A DNA stretch of 64,000 bases from Oscillospiraceae bacterium (GTDB lineage: Bacteria; Bacillota; Clostridia; Oscillospirales; Acutalibacteraceae). The notes beneath the pieces are model-generated. The model searched no databases. It saw nothing but the letters and a program-made list of their open reading frames with translations, and was not told the DNA's origin. This document shows, in pieces, positions 25,880 through 35,777 of this stretch. The position numbers and the translations under genes were made by a program. Where the stretch lies: positions 62,001 to 126,000 of the forward strand of contig JAAYOC010000021.1 of NCBI GenBank assembly GCA_012520505.1. Reading direction: 5' to 3'. The first letter of the stretch is position 1. The number at the start of each line of letters is the position of its first letter.

Positions 25880-27151
25880 ATGCTATATTATATAGATCCC
25901 GGCACGGGCAGTATGCTTTTTACCATATTGATAGGCATTCTCAGTGCAGGTATATATGCTGCCAAAAATATATTTATTAAACTTAAGTTTTTTTTGAGTG
26001 GCGATAAACAGGGCAAAAAGAATAGAAATACAATACCTTTTGTCATCTTTTCTGATGACAAAAGGTATTGGAATGTTTTCAAACCTATTTGTGATGAGTT
26101 TGAAAAGCATCAACAGTGTTTAGTGTATATGACTGCTTCAGCTGATGATCCAGCTTTATTAGAAAATTATTCAAGTGTTGAATGTAAATTTGTTGGAGAA
26201 GGGAATAAGGCATTTGCAAAATTAAATATGTTGAATGCGGATATCGTACTTTCAAGTACTCCTGGTCTTGATGTGTATCAATGGAAGCGCTCTAGAGATG
26301 TAAAATGGTATGTACACATTTTACATGCAGCAAATGATGCAACAGCTTATAAGATGTTCGGTATTGATTATTTTGATGCCGTGCTTCTTTCGGGTGAATA
26401 TCAAATAAAGCAAGTAAGACAGCTTGAGCAACTTAGAAACCTTCCGGCAAAAGATTTACAAATTGTTGGGCTTCCTCACTTGGATAAAATGAAAAGTCGG
26501 CTTGATGATTTTCGTGAAGGAATATTAGAAACATTCAAAACAACAGAAGTATCTGGAACCTCAAAAGAGTCGAGTGTGACAGTATTGTTAGCACCAACTT
26601 GGGGTATAAATAGTGTTTTCAGTAAATATGGTAGTCAAATAATAGACGAGTTGATTAAAACCGGATATAATACTATCATAAGACCTCATCCACAGTCGTT
26701 TGTTTCCGAAAAGGAAATGATTGATGATTTGATGAAAAGATACCCTGAAACTGATAAGCTGGAGTGGAATAGTGACAATGATAATTTCTATGTTCTTGAA
26801 AAATCAGATGTACTAATTTCAGATTTCTCAGGAGTTATTTTTGATTTCGCTTTAGTTTTTGATAAGCCGATAATATACGCAGATACTTCTTTTGATAAAT
26901 CACCTTTGGATGCATACTGGTTAGAAGAGGACTTGTGGACATTTTCAATTCTTTCAAAAATTGGAGAGCAATTGACTGAAGACAATATTGGTAATATTAA
27001 GTCGGTAATTGATACATGCTTGACTGAACCAAAATATAAGGATGGGCGTGACCAGGCACGCACAGAAACATGGCAGAATATTGGTGGTTCAGCTGAAAGA
27101 GTGGTTGCCTATTTAATTGAAAAGCAAAAAGAATTAAGTGATGAAAAATAG
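25880..27151 (+). CDS. CDP-glycerol-type glycerophosphotransferase (Glyphos_transf family)
   Basis: This protein probably adds glycerol-phosphate (or a related polyol phosphate) from a CDP donor to a surface polymer. An N-terminal membrane segment with the IDPGTGSM motif (residues ~4-28) is followed by a GT-B-like transferase. ILHAANDATAYKMFGIDYFDAVLLSG, VLLAPTWG, IIRPHPQSF and ISDFSGVIFDFALVFDKPIIY are family hallmarks with catalytic His residues. The donor and acceptor are not certain. There is no LicD in the window, so this is the only visible phosphodiester-forming polymer transferase besides the YidC-phosphatase fusion. Confidence 0.85.
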   Translation: MLYYIDPGTGSMLFTILIGILSAGIYAAKNIFIKLKFFLSGDKQGKKNRNTIPFVIFSDDKRYWNVFKPICDEFEKHQQCLVYMTASADDPALLENYSSVECKFVGEGNKAFAKLNMLNADIVLSSTPGLDVYQWKRSRDVKWYVHILHAANDATAYKMFGIDYFDAVLLSGEYQIKQVRQLEQLRNLPAKDLQIVGLPHLDKMKSRLDDFREGILETFKTTEVSGTSKESSVTVLLAPTWGINSVFSKYGSQIIDELIKTGYNTIIRPHPQSFVSEKEMIDDLMKRYPETDKLEWNSDNDNFYVLEKSDVLISDFSGVIFDFALVFDKPIIYADTSFDKSPLDAYWLEEDLWTFSILSKIGEQLTEDNIGNIKSVIDTCLTEPKYKDGRDQARTETWQNIGGSAERVVAYLIEKQKELSDEK

Positions 27152-27190
27152 TAAAAGTAAAAACAATGGCAAAAAATGAGAGAGTTTGTT

Positions 27191-27787
27191 ATGAGGACTA
27201 ATATAAAAAATTGGTTTGACTTTTTGTCGCCGATATTTATTTTCATAATTTTTCAGGCCACACTTAATTTTTTGTTGATGCGATTTAGTGTTGGTAATTC
27301 ATCAGCTATTGTGACTATTATTATGTTTCCTTTTGCATTATTTGCATATTTTTTAATGCGACACGGTAAAAAAGAAAATGCAAATGTAACCGGCAAACCA
27401 TTCAGGTGGATAGACTTTTTAAAATGTTCATTGATAGTTATATTGTTCGTTGTAATAACAATTGTTGTGAGTGAAAGCACGCATGTAAACAAATTGACAG
27501 TATTGAGTATTTTATCAATGGTGTTACTTGGTCCAACAAACGAAGAAATTTTCTATCGTGGTATTTCTTTTGTCAAAGGTGAAAGATTGTATGGCGTAGC
27601 AACTTCAATGTTTATAACTTCGTTACTTTTTGCGGTTACACATAAGGGGATAAAAGCAATCATTTTAGCATTTGCTTTGGGTTGCATTTTATGCATTGTT
27701 CAAAAAAAGCACGGTAGAATAGAAATTGTTGCTATTATGCACATTTTAATAAACTTGTTTTTGACGATATATTATTATATTTTCTGA
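27191..27787 (+). CDS. CPBP intramembrane metalloprotease
   Basis: This membrane-embedded glutamic/zinc protease of the CAAX/Abi family has about five helices. The catalytic motifs are PTNEEIFYRGISF (EExxxR), VTHKGIKAI and IMHILINLF. Such proteins are often immunity or processing proteins; the substrate here is unknown. The start is set at ATG 27191, since GAGAG lies upstream; ATG 27176 has none. It sits 9-12 bp before the YidC fusion gene, so the two are co-transcribed. A functional link is possible but unproven. Confidence 0.8.
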   Translation: MRTNIKNWFDFLSPIFIFIIFQATLNFLLMRFSVGNSSAIVTIIMFPFALFAYFLMRHGKKENANVTGKPFRWIDFLKCSLIVILFVVITIVVSESTHVNKLTVLSILSMVLLGPTNEEIFYRGISFVKGERLYGVATSMFITSLLFAVTHKGIKAIILAFALGCILCIVQKKHGRIEIVAIMHILINLFLTIYYYIF

Positions 27788-27798
27788 GAGGTAAATTG

Positions 27799-30579
27799 AT
27801 GACGATTTTAAACGCAATTTATACGGTACTGTTAGGACCACTGGAGTTATTTTTTGATGTGGTTTATACTTTGTCGTATAAAATTGTAAAAAATCCAGGC
27901 TTGGCAATTGTATTTTTAAGTCTCGTAATGAATTTTCTTGTATTACCACTTTATAAAAAGGCGGATGAAATGCAGGCGGAAGAGCGTGCAATACAGGCTA
28001 AACTTCAGCCAGGTATAAAACATATAAAGAAAACTTTTAAGGGTGACGAGCAATATATGATTCTCAGAACCTTTTATCGCCAAAATAATTATAAGCCAAC
28101 AGATGCTTTGAAAGGCTCAGTATCGCTATTATTGGAAATACCTTTTTTTATTGCGGCTTACAGATTTTTATCCGGACTTAAACTTCTTGACGGTGTTTCT
28201 TTTGGTTTGATTGATGACTTAGGTGCACCGGATACTTTGCTTGTTATTTCAGGTGTTACAATTCACTTGCTGCCAATTTTGATGACAGTGATAAATCTTG
28301 TTTCAAGTGCAATTTATTCAAAAGGTTTAACTTTAAAAAGTAAAATTCAGATGTATGGTGTTGCAATAATTTTCTTAGTTTTGTTATATGAATCGCCATC
28401 AGGATTGGTGTTTTATTGGACACTGAACAATGTCTTTTCACTTGTGAAAAATATTTTTTATAAATTAAAAAACCCTAAATTAGTTTTATACATCTTAATG
28501 TCTCTAGTTAGTGCTGGACTATTAATTTATGTTATATTTATTAATCCTTTTGAAAGTGTATTTAAACAGAATTGGATTGTATCACTCTTATCCTTGTTAC
28601 AACTTCCTATTATTTCTTATTTTGCAAGTAAAAAAATAAAGATTAAAAAGCAGTTGCCAATTTCTAATGAAAGCAAATCTATTTTTTATATAGGTTGTAT
28701 TTTTGTTACCGTGCTTATGGGAGTTTTAATTCCATCAGCAGTAATTGAATCTTCACCAGCAGAATTTGTGGATGTAACATTGTTTAAAAGTCCACTTTGG
28801 TATATTTTAAATTCTTTGCTTATTTCTTTTGGAACATTTATGATTTGGTCCAGTGTTTTTTATATGTTGGCAGGAGAAAGAGCTAAACAATGGTTTTCAA
28901 TTGGTATTTGGTGTTTTTCGGGTGTCGCTATAACCAACTATATGTTTTTTGGAAGAGACCTTGGTATATTATCGAATATGCTTCAATTTGATAAGCTACC
29001 AATGTTCACTGTAAAGCAGCAATTAATTAATGTTTTGGTAATAGTTGCTGTCACGTTGATATTGTTCTTTATTTACTACAAGAAAGCTTCATTCGTTAGA
29101 CTTTTATATATTGCTGCAACCTTTGCCGTTGTGGTTATGTCTATAATGAATGTGAATGATATATATAAGCAAAATACAGACGTTGAAAAAAGTATTAAAA
29201 TCGTATCACAAAAAGTGGCTTCAATACCTTTGAGTAGAAATGGAAAAAATGTGGTTATAATAATGCTTGATCGCGCAATAAGTCATTATGTACCGTTTAT
29301 TTTTAATGAAAAACCAGAATTGGCTGAGCAATTTTCAGGATTTACATATTATCCAAACACTCTTTCGTATGGTATTTCTACAAACTTTGCAATTCCTGCT
29401 CTTTTTGGTGGGTATGAATATACACCGGAAAATTTGAATGCACGTAAAGGTGAGAGTTTAGAAAGTAAACATAATGAAGCTCTAAAAGTTATGCCGGTGT
29501 TATTTGCAAAGAATGGTTTTAATGTAACGGTATGTGACCCGCCATATGCTGGATATAAGTGGATACCGGATTTATCGATATTTGATGATTGTGAAGGTGT
29601 TTCGGTATATAACACTGAGGGAAAGTACAATGAAGCTTTTGATATGATTTTTATTGATAATGAAGAGGTTTTGAAAAGAAACTTTTTTTGTTATTCAGTT
29701 TTAAAAGTTTCACCATTGTTTGTACAACCAATTATATATAGCAATGGTCAGTATAATAATGCTGATGCAATTACACAATTAAGTGGTAAGCTTCGAATGA
29801 AAGAAGATAATTCAGAGATTGTGACTCCTCAGGTTGTGGAGGGGACAACAAAGGCTACTGGTATTAGACAAAGTTTTTTGAATTCTTATGGTGTGTTGAT
29901 GAGTTTATCAAGAATGACTGATTTACAAGATAATGCAAAGAATAATTTTTTTATACTTTCTAATTCTGCTCCACATGAACCTATGTTATTGCAAATGCCA
30001 AATTATACTGTAGAAGCGAGTGTAGACAATAGTGCTTATACTAATATACGTACCACTGCAGATGGTCGTATGACGGAATTGAGCTCAGAAAAAATTGTAA
30101 CTCATTATCATGCCAATATGGCATCGTTTATTCAACTTGGAAAATGGCTCAATTTTTTAAAGGAAAAAGGTGCATATGACAATACAAGAATAATAATAGT
30201 TTCTGATCATGGGGCCGATATCTTATTTTTTGGTAATCACAAATATAAGGATTTAGAATTAAATATTGCATATTTAAATCCTTTGTTACTTGTAAAAGAC
30301 TTTGATTCAAATAGTGCATTTCAGACAGACTTGACTTTTATGACAAACGCGGATGTCCCGACTATAGCTAGTAGTGGAATAATTAAAAATGTGACAAATC
30401 CCTTTACTGGGGAAAAAATTAACTCTAATGAAAAAAACGTGCCGGTACAGAAGGTGTTTTACTCTAGAAAATGGCAAGTTACGGAAAACAATGGAGATAA
30501 ATTTTTGCCTGGACACTGGTATACTGTTAGTGCTCCTGTTTATGAGCTAGATAATTGGTCGTATGTAGAAACTAAATAG
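27799..30579 (+). CDS. Fusion of YidC/Oxa1-like insertase with alkaline-phosphatase-superfamily domain
   Basis: Residues ~1-215 read as a YidC/Oxa1 core: VVYTLSYKIVKNPGLAIVFLSLVMNFLVLPLYKKADE, a charged cytoplasmic loop, and SGLVFYWTLNNVFSLVKNIFYK. About seven further hydrophobic helices follow (~228-450). Residues ~484-880 form an extracytoplasmic sulfatase/phosphoglycerol-transferase-like domain, with metal Asp in VVIIMLDRA, nucleophile region YGISTNFAIPAL and VSDHGAD (~802). The combination suggests an enzyme that modifies a surface polymer and either uses the insertase fold as an anchor or helps insert itself. ATG 27799 is favoured over the TTG three bases earlier by spacing from GAGAGGT. 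Confidence 0.8.
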   Translation: MTILNAIYTVLLGPLELFFDVVYTLSYKIVKNPGLAIVFLSLVMNFLVLPLYKKADEMQAEERAIQAKLQPGIKHIKKTFKGDEQYMILRTFYRQNNYKPTDALKGSVSLLLEIPFFIAAYRFLSGLKLLDGVSFGLIDDLGAPDTLLVISGVTIHLLPILMTVINLVSSAIYSKGLTLKSKIQMYGVAIIFLVLLYESPSGLVFYWTLNNVFSLVKNIFYKLKNPKLVLYILMSLVSAGLLIYVIFINPFESVFKQNWIVSLLSLLQLPIISYFASKKIKIKKQLPISNESKSIFYIGCIFVTVLMGVLIPSAVIESSPAEFVDVTLFKSPLWYILNSLLISFGTFMIWSSVFYMLAGERAKQWFSIGIWCFSGVAITNYMFFGRDLGILSNMLQFDKLPMFTVKQQLINVLVIVAVTLILFFIYYKKASFVRLLYIAATFAVVVMSIMNVNDIYKQNTDVEKSIKIVSQKVASIPLSRNGKNVVIIMLDRAISHYVPFIFNEKPELAEQFSGFTYYPNTLSYGISTNFAIPALFGGYEYTPENLNARKGESLESKHNEALKVMPVLFAKNGFNVTVCDPPYAGYKWIPDLSIFDDCEGVSVYNTEGKYNEAFDMIFIDNEEVLKRNFFCYSVLKVSPLFVQPIIYSNGQYNNADAITQLSGKLRMKEDNSEIVTPQVVEGTTKATGIRQSFLNSYGVLMSLSRMTDLQDNAKNNFFILSNSAPHEPMLLQMPNYTVEASVDNSAYTNIRTTADGRMTELSSEKIVTHYHANMASFIQLGKWLNFLKEKGAYDNTRIIIVSDHGADILFFGNHKYKDLELNIAYLNPLLLVKDFDSNSAFQTDLTFMTNADVPTIASSGIIKNVTNPFTGEKINSNEKNVPVQKVFYSRKWQVTENNGDKFLPGHWYTVSAPVYELDNWSYVETK

Positions 30580-30637
30580 TACAGAAGTAAGGTAAAAGGA
30601 AGAATGAGATGAATAATAAAATTTTGGAGGTATGAAA

Positions 30638-31696
30638 TTGAGTAACCCAAAGGTAAGTATAATTATGCCGGTTTATGGTGTAGAGGAGTATGTTGGTAAG
30701 GCAATTGAAAGTATTCAAGCCCAAACATATAAGAACTGGGAGTTTTTCTGTGTAGATGATGGTACTAAGGATAGAAGTGGAATTATTTGTGATGAATATG
30801 CTGCAAAAGATGATAGAATTATTGTAATCCACAAGGAAAACGGCGGTGCTCCAAGTGCTCGAAATGTTGCAATTGATAAAGCCGTTGGTAGATATATGTA
30901 TTTCTTGGACTCTGATGACTGGACAGAACCTACGATGCTTGAAGATATGGTGAAACTTGCTGAAGATAACAATCTCCAGTTAGTTGTTTCAGGCTATTAT
31001 ATTGATACTTATTACACTGATACTGAAAAATTTGTTCAAGAACAATTTGTTGAGGATAAAATATACGCATCTCAACAAGAGTTTAGAGAAGATGCACACA
31101 GATTATTTGATCAGAATCTTCTCTATACTCCATGGAATAAGCTTTATTGTGCTGATTACATTAGAGATAACAAACTATATTATCCGCAAACTTTTTGGGA
31201 TGATTTTCCATTTAATCTTAGTGTTGTAAAAGATATTGAACGTGTTGGTGTTACTTCTAAAAAGTATTACCATTTTATTAGAAAGCGTGCTGAGTCTGAA
31301 ACAGCAAAGTATAGACCAGATATGTATGATAAGCGTGAAGAAGAAGCTGGTTGGATGGAGGAACTATATAAGTATTGGAAAGTAGATAGTTCAGAAATTC
31401 AAGAGTTTCTTGCACGAAGATACATTGAAAGAGTTGTAGGATGTATAGAAAACATAACTAATAAAAATTGTACTCTTTCAAGAAAAGAAAAGATGGAAGA
31501 AATAAAGAAGATTATTTCAACACCTAGAGCGCAAAGGGCATCAAGAATTGCAGAGCCAAATTCAATAATGATGAAAATTATTCTTTTTCCGATAAAACAC
31601 AGGTTTACAGTGCTAACATATTTAGAGAGTTGCGTTATATCAAAAGTAAAATCTAGCAATACAAAAGTGTTTGCGACATTAAAAGCAAATAGATGA
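30638..31696 (+). CDS. Glycosyltransferase family 2
   Basis: This inverting GT-A enzyme opens VSIIMPVYGVEEYVGKAIESIQAQTYKNWEF. The nucleotide-binding Asp is in CVDDGTKDRSG and the DxD-like motif is YFLDSDDW (~residues 90-97). NKLY and DDFPFNL fit the family's acceptor side. The start is placed at TTG 30638, since TTTTGGAGG lies 7 nt before it and only 1 nt before the ATG at 30632. The sugar is unknown. Confidence 0.85.
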   Translation: MSNPKVSIIMPVYGVEEYVGKAIESIQAQTYKNWEFFCVDDGTKDRSGIICDEYAAKDDRIIVIHKENGGAPSARNVAIDKAVGRYMYFLDSDDWTEPTMLEDMVKLAEDNNLQLVVSGYYIDTYYTDTEKFVQEQFVEDKIYASQQEFREDAHRLFDQNLLYTPWNKLYCADYIRDNKLYYPQTFWDDFPFNLSVVKDIERVGVTSKKYYHFIRKRAESETAKYRPDMYDKREEEAGWMEELYKYWKVDSSEIQEFLARRYIERVVGCIENITNKNCTLSRKEKMEEIKKIISTPRAQRASRIAEPNSIMMKIILFPIKHRFTVLTYLESCVISKVKSSNTKVFATLKANR

Positions 31697-31710
31697 TTTG
31701 AGGTGAGATT

Positions 31711-32781
31711 TTGAAAAATCCTACTTTTAGTTTCATAATGCCTGTTTATAATGTTGAAAAGTATTTACATGAAGCTATTGATAGCATTTTGAATCAGACC
31801 TTTGAAGATTTTGAATTGATATTGGTAGATGATAAGTCACCTGATTCATCCCCAAAAATCTGCGATGATTATGCCGAAAAGGACACAAGAGTAAAGGTAA
31901 TTCATAAAGAAAAAAATGAAGGTCTTGGTTATGCCCGCAATACAGGATTTAGTGTTGCCAAGGGTGACTTTATAATTTTTGTGGATTCAGATGATTATTA
32001 TGAATTGAACATGTTACAGACTTGTTGGGATATTATTTCAAACAATAAAGACGTAGATATAATTGTATTTGGAATAAATGTTTTTTATCAAAACAAAAAG
32101 TGCGAAACTACTTGGACAGAGAAATTAACAACTATTTCAAAAAAATATGGTTCAACAAAAGAAATTGGAGAAGCTTTTATAGAGTTGAATTCTTCTAGAA
32201 TATTTCCGTTTGCATGGAATAAGGTTTATAGAAGAAGTCTTTTATTTGAGAGTGGTGCTTTATTTGAAAAAACGAAGTTAATTGAAGATTTTCTGTTTAA
32301 TATATTTGTATTTCAACAATCCCGTTTGGTAATAACCTTGGAGGAGGCTCTTCACTGGTATAGAAGACCGGCACATCAAACTTTGGTTAATACGTACTGT
32401 GCTGAGTTTTTTGATTTGTGTAAGAGAAAGTACTTGCTTGAAAAAGATTTTCTTGAAAACATGCAGGTTCTTACTGAAGAAAACATTCAATTCATTTCAA
32501 CGAGCTATGTTAAACATTTAATATCTGTTTTTGTAAGAAACCAAGCAAAAAAACCAAAATCACTTTCAAAACAGGAACAACTTAAAGAAATATCAAAAAT
32601 ATTGAATGATGATTTGACAAAAAAGGTTTTAGAACGATACAAACCTTCGTCATTGATAATGAATATAATAGTAAAAATTATGAGAAAAAAATGCATTTAT
32701 TTGTGTTATATGTTGGCTTCCATTACTAATTTGTCCCAAAAATATTTTGTCAAAGTATTTAAGTTTTTATCAAAAAAATAA
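31711..32781 (+). CDS. Glycosyltransferase family 2
   Basis: This second GT2 gene is related to the preceding one (same length and layout). Its N-terminus is FSFIMPVYNVEKYLHEAIDSILNQTFEDFEL, with VDDKSPDSS and the DxD-like IIFVDSDDYYE. The C-terminal ~70 residues are lysine-rich with a hydrophobic, possibly membrane-associated helix. The start is a TTG with GAGGTGA upstream, 14 bp after the previous stop. The pair may have arisen by duplication. Confidence 0.85.
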   Translation: MKNPTFSFIMPVYNVEKYLHEAIDSILNQTFEDFELILVDDKSPDSSPKICDDYAEKDTRVKVIHKEKNEGLGYARNTGFSVAKGDFIIFVDSDDYYELNMLQTCWDIISNNKDVDIIVFGINVFYQNKKCETTWTEKLTTISKKYGSTKEIGEAFIELNSSRIFPFAWNKVYRRSLLFESGALFEKTKLIEDFLFNIFVFQQSRLVITLEEALHWYRRPAHQTLVNTYCAEFFDLCKRKYLLEKDFLENMQVLTEENIQFISTSYVKHLISVFVRNQAKKPKSLSKQEQLKEISKILNDDLTKKVLERYKPSSLIMNIIVKIMRKKCIYLCYMLASITNLSQKYFVKVFKFLSKK

Positions 32782-32849
32782 GGCTAATTTGAAAAGGAAG
32801 TAGATTGTTTTAGTAGAGTTGTTTAGTGTAATAAAAAGAGGTAAATAAT

Positions 32850-34316
32850 ATGTCTAGAAAAATAAATATATTCAGAGTTGTTTATCTCTGTTTTTTGATT
32901 GTATATGCAGTAATAAGGGAGGTAGTTTCCCTTAATTTTTTAATTAGTAATACTTTGATTTCAGGCGCAATTTTTGGAATAGCAATGCTACTTATAATAG
33001 CTAGTTTTGTTAATGACAAGAGTGATTTGGTTAATTCATATAGTTATCTACTGTATATGTTTTTAGGTGCATGTGTGATTTCAAGTATAGTCAATATGAA
33101 ATATGGCTTTTTTGGTAATATTAAAGCAATTGGAATATTGGTAATTTTTTTCCTTGTAATATACCCTTTTCTAAAGGGTGATGTAAATAAAGAAAAAGCT
33201 CGACTCCCGTTGTATACATTTGTTATTACATGGAGTGTATTTGTATTCTTGTCTATACCAATGTATTATTTTGATATTGGATATGTTGTTATTTCATTGG
33301 ATGCCTCTTCTCAAGGTTTTAGTCATGTTTATAATAGACTTTGGGGGTTGTTTTCAGAGGCAAACTGTGCTGCAATTTATTCTATGGTAGCATTGTTAAC
33401 TTCAGTAGCACTACTAAGTAAAGAAAAAATGAAGCATAATAGAATATTCTTATTTATAAATATACCAATGAATTTTACATTTATAGTTTTATCTGGTTCT
33501 AGAACAGCTAAATTAGTTGCAATAATAGTTGCGGTTTGGCTTTGCATATGTTTTGCGTGGAAAAAGTTGAAATCTAATGGAAAAAAGAAAGTTTTACAAA
33601 CAGTTGTCTTGTCAATTCTATCTGTAGCAACAGTTTTTAGTTTCTATTTTACTACTGAATCTTTGCTCCCAAAAACAAAGTATTTAGTTCAAAATAGTTG
33701 TATATACGATAAAATGGAAAATAAAGTGCATCTCTGCTACGATGCAATGTATTTAAGAGGTAATATTGATGTAATAACAGGTTTATCGTCACAAGAAGAA
33801 AAAGAAGATAAGACGTTAGGTAAAAAGAAAAAAGAATTAGAAGCGATAAAGAGGACAGATGCAGAAAAGCAAGATATATCGAATGGCCGTATCGATAGAT
33901 GGGTAGATGGTTTTAAAATATTTGTAACAACTCCTGTAGTTGGAACTTCACCTAGAAATACAGTTCCATATGCAAAGGAACATGTACCGGAGACTTTAAT
34001 GGCTTTACATGAATATACTATTCACAACTCATATCTTGAAGTTATTGTTTCCACAGGTGTGCTTGGAGCATTTCCAATGTTTTTCTTCATTATGTTGGCT
34101 GTGCTTTCATTAATTAAGGAAAGTTTTTCTCATAAACAGAGTGATGAAAATATTTTATTGATAGGTGTGGCAATTGTAATTGGAGTGGCAAGTTTTTTCC
34201 ATACAGATATATTTTTTATTTTTAGATTTGGTGGAGTAATGCTGTGGTTACTGATAGGTGCATTTGTAAATGAAAAAGCAGGTGTATTTACAAAAAAAGA
34301 AAAAGATTTATCTTGA
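32850..34316 (+). CDS. O-antigen ligase / Wzy-like polysaccharide polymerase
   Basis: This polytopic membrane protein has ~11-12 helices. A large outer loop before the last helices contains NGRIDRWVDGFKIFVTTPVVGTSPRN, the O-antigen ligase (Wzy_C) signature with conserved Arg/Trp, followed by HNSYLEVIVSTGVLG. Just before it lies a charged insertion (~residues 315-345, Glu/Lys/Asp-rich). Given the flippase downstream, it most likely polymerises lipid-linked repeat units. AGAGGTAAA precedes the ATG. Confidence 0.83.
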   Translation: MSRKINIFRVVYLCFLIVYAVIREVVSLNFLISNTLISGAIFGIAMLLIIASFVNDKSDLVNSYSYLLYMFLGACVISSIVNMKYGFFGNIKAIGILVIFFLVIYPFLKGDVNKEKARLPLYTFVITWSVFVFLSIPMYYFDIGYVVISLDASSQGFSHVYNRLWGLFSEANCAAIYSMVALLTSVALLSKEKMKHNRIFLFINIPMNFTFIVLSGSRTAKLVAIIVAVWLCICFAWKKLKSNGKKKVLQTVVLSILSVATVFSFYFTTESLLPKTKYLVQNSCIYDKMENKVHLCYDAMYLRGNIDVITGLSSQEEKEDKTLGKKKKELEAIKRTDAEKQDISNGRIDRWVDGFKIFVTTPVVGTSPRNTVPYAKEHVPETLMALHEYTIHNSYLEVIVSTGVLGAFPMFFFIMLAVLSLIKESFSHKQSDENILLIGVAIVIGVASFFHTDIFFIFRFGGVMLWLLIGAFVNEKAGVFTKKEKDLS

Positions 34317-34419
34317 TTGTATTAAAAGTAGTAGTTCGTGAGAGTTGATAAAACAATTTTAATTTAAGTACAACGCGAATGTTTTGTTAGAATGTTATAC
34401 GGATTATTTTTTGTTACGG

Positions 34420-34425
34420 TATAAT
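34420..34425 (+). promoter_or_regulatory. Candidate -10 element before the GT4 gene
   Basis: TATAAT lies 20 bp upstream of the GT4 start in a 129-bp gap. No convincing -35 is seen at 16-18 bp; TTATAC at 34395-34400 is 19 bp away. Confidence 0.35.
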
Positions 34426-34445
34426 ACTTGGAAGGATTGTTTTAA

Positions 34446-35615
34446 ATGAATGCTGCTATGGATAAAAGGGCAATGAAGGGTAGTAATAAAAAGAAGATTT
34501 TAATCGTAGGTGTATCAGATAAAGTAGGTGGGGTTGAAAAATTTTTTTATAATATGTTTTCAAAACCAAATGACATTTTTGAAATAGAATTTTTAACTTT
34601 TTTTGATGTATGTGCATTTGAAGATGAATATAAAAAAGTTGGATATAAAATACATCATTTTCCTTCAAGAAGAAAAAATTTACTTACTTTTAATAAAAAA
34701 GTTGTAGCTTTTTTTAAAGAAAATAAAGATTATGATTTTATCTGGATAAATACTTCAAGCACGAGTATGTATCAGGTTCAATATTATGCAAAGAAACTTA
34801 CTGCAGCAAAGGTTATAACGCATTCACATAGTGTAGCTTTAGAAAGAAACTTTAAAAACATTTTTGACAAAATGGCATATGCTGTCAATATAGTTTTGAC
34901 ATATATTAACAAGAAAAAAGTTGTTGACAATACAGATTATTTTTTTGCGTGTTCTAAAGCGGCTGGAGTAGCTTTGTTTGGTAAGGAAAATTCTAGCAAG
35001 ATTGAGGTTATCAATAATGGTATTGATACAGAAAAGTTTAAATATTCTGATGAGGCGCGTGATTTATTCCGAAAGGAAAATAATATCTCTAAAAATACTA
35101 TAGTTTTTTCTCTTGTTGGTAGATTAGCGCAACCTAAAAATCCTTTAAAAGCAATTAGTATTTTTTCAGAGTATGTAAAGAAAAATGAAAATGCGGTGTT
35201 GTTTATTGTTGGTGAAGGTGATTTAGAGGAGTTAGTAAAAGAAGAAGTTAAAAAAAGAGGACTTGAAAGATTAGTTCTTTTTTTAGGTCTACGTCAAGAT
35301 ATTGAAAAAATTTTATTTGCCACGGATGTTTTAATTGTACCTTCGATTTTTGAGGGATTGTCAATGGTTGCTATTGAGGCTCAATGTACAGGGGCTAAGT
35401 GTATTTTATCAAATACTGTCCCAAAAGAGGCTTGTATAACTGACTTGGTAAGCTTTGTCGATTTAGAAGCTCCAGATTTAGTATGGGTTGAAAGTATTAT
35501 TGATAGCTTGAAAGTTAAAGTTAATCGTGAAAAGTATTCTAAAATTGTTCGTGATGAAGGCTTTGATACTGAAAATACAATTAGAACTATTAAAAAAATT
35601 TTATTAAACAAATAA
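34446..35615 (+). CDS. Glycosyltransferase family 4
   Basis: The GT-B enzyme starts KKILIVGVSDKVGGVEKFFYNMF, with KVITHSHSVALERN in the acceptor domain. SLVGRLAQPKNPLKAISIF and VLIVPSIFEGLSMVAIEAQCTGAKCIL (EX7E) bind the donor. The HSHS and family look resemble capsular GT4 proteins that add hexoses. It has its own gap with a possible promoter upstream and a strong terminator directly after the stop, so it may be a single-gene unit within the locus. Confidence 0.87.
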   Translation: MNAAMDKRAMKGSNKKKILIVGVSDKVGGVEKFFYNMFSKPNDIFEIEFLTFFDVCAFEDEYKKVGYKIHHFPSRRKNLLTFNKKVVAFFKENKDYDFIWINTSSTSMYQVQYYAKKLTAAKVITHSHSVALERNFKNIFDKMAYAVNIVLTYINKKKVVDNTDYFFACSKAAGVALFGKENSSKIEVINNGIDTEKFKYSDEARDLFRKENNISKNTIVFSLVGRLAQPKNPLKAISIFSEYVKKNENAVLFIVGEGDLEELVKEEVKKRGLERLVLFLGLRQDIEKILFATDVLIVPSIFEGLSMVAIEAQCTGAKCILSNTVPKEACITDLVSFVDLEAPDLVWVESIIDSLKVKVNREKYSKIVRDEGFDTENTIRTIKKILLNK

Positions 35616-35619
35616 TTAG

Positions 35620-35656
35620 GCATAGCAATTTATAGGTAGGGATTGCTATGCTTTTT
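35620..35656 (+). terminator. Rho-independent terminator after GT4
   Basis: GCATAGCAAT and ATTGCTATGC form a 10-bp stem with a 12-nt loop and are followed by TTTTT. It lies immediately after the GT4 stop codon. Confidence 0.85.
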
Positions 35657-35670
35657 GTGTTCTTGAATCG

Positions 35671-35699
35671 TTGAATAGCCCTTTAATACATGATATAAT
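35671..35699 (+). promoter_or_regulatory. Predicted sigma-A promoter for the pyruvyltransferase-flippase operon
   Basis: TTGAAT (35671-35676), a 17-bp spacer and TATAAT (35694-35699) lie right after the GT4 terminator, 79 bp before the next start. Termination followed by re-initiation is clear here. Confidence 0.7.
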
Positions 35700-35777
35700 T
35701 AATCATCAAAAGTGAAAGGATTTAGAGGTGCATTTATAAACTTTTAAAAATACAAACTCAAAGAAGGAAGTGTGATT

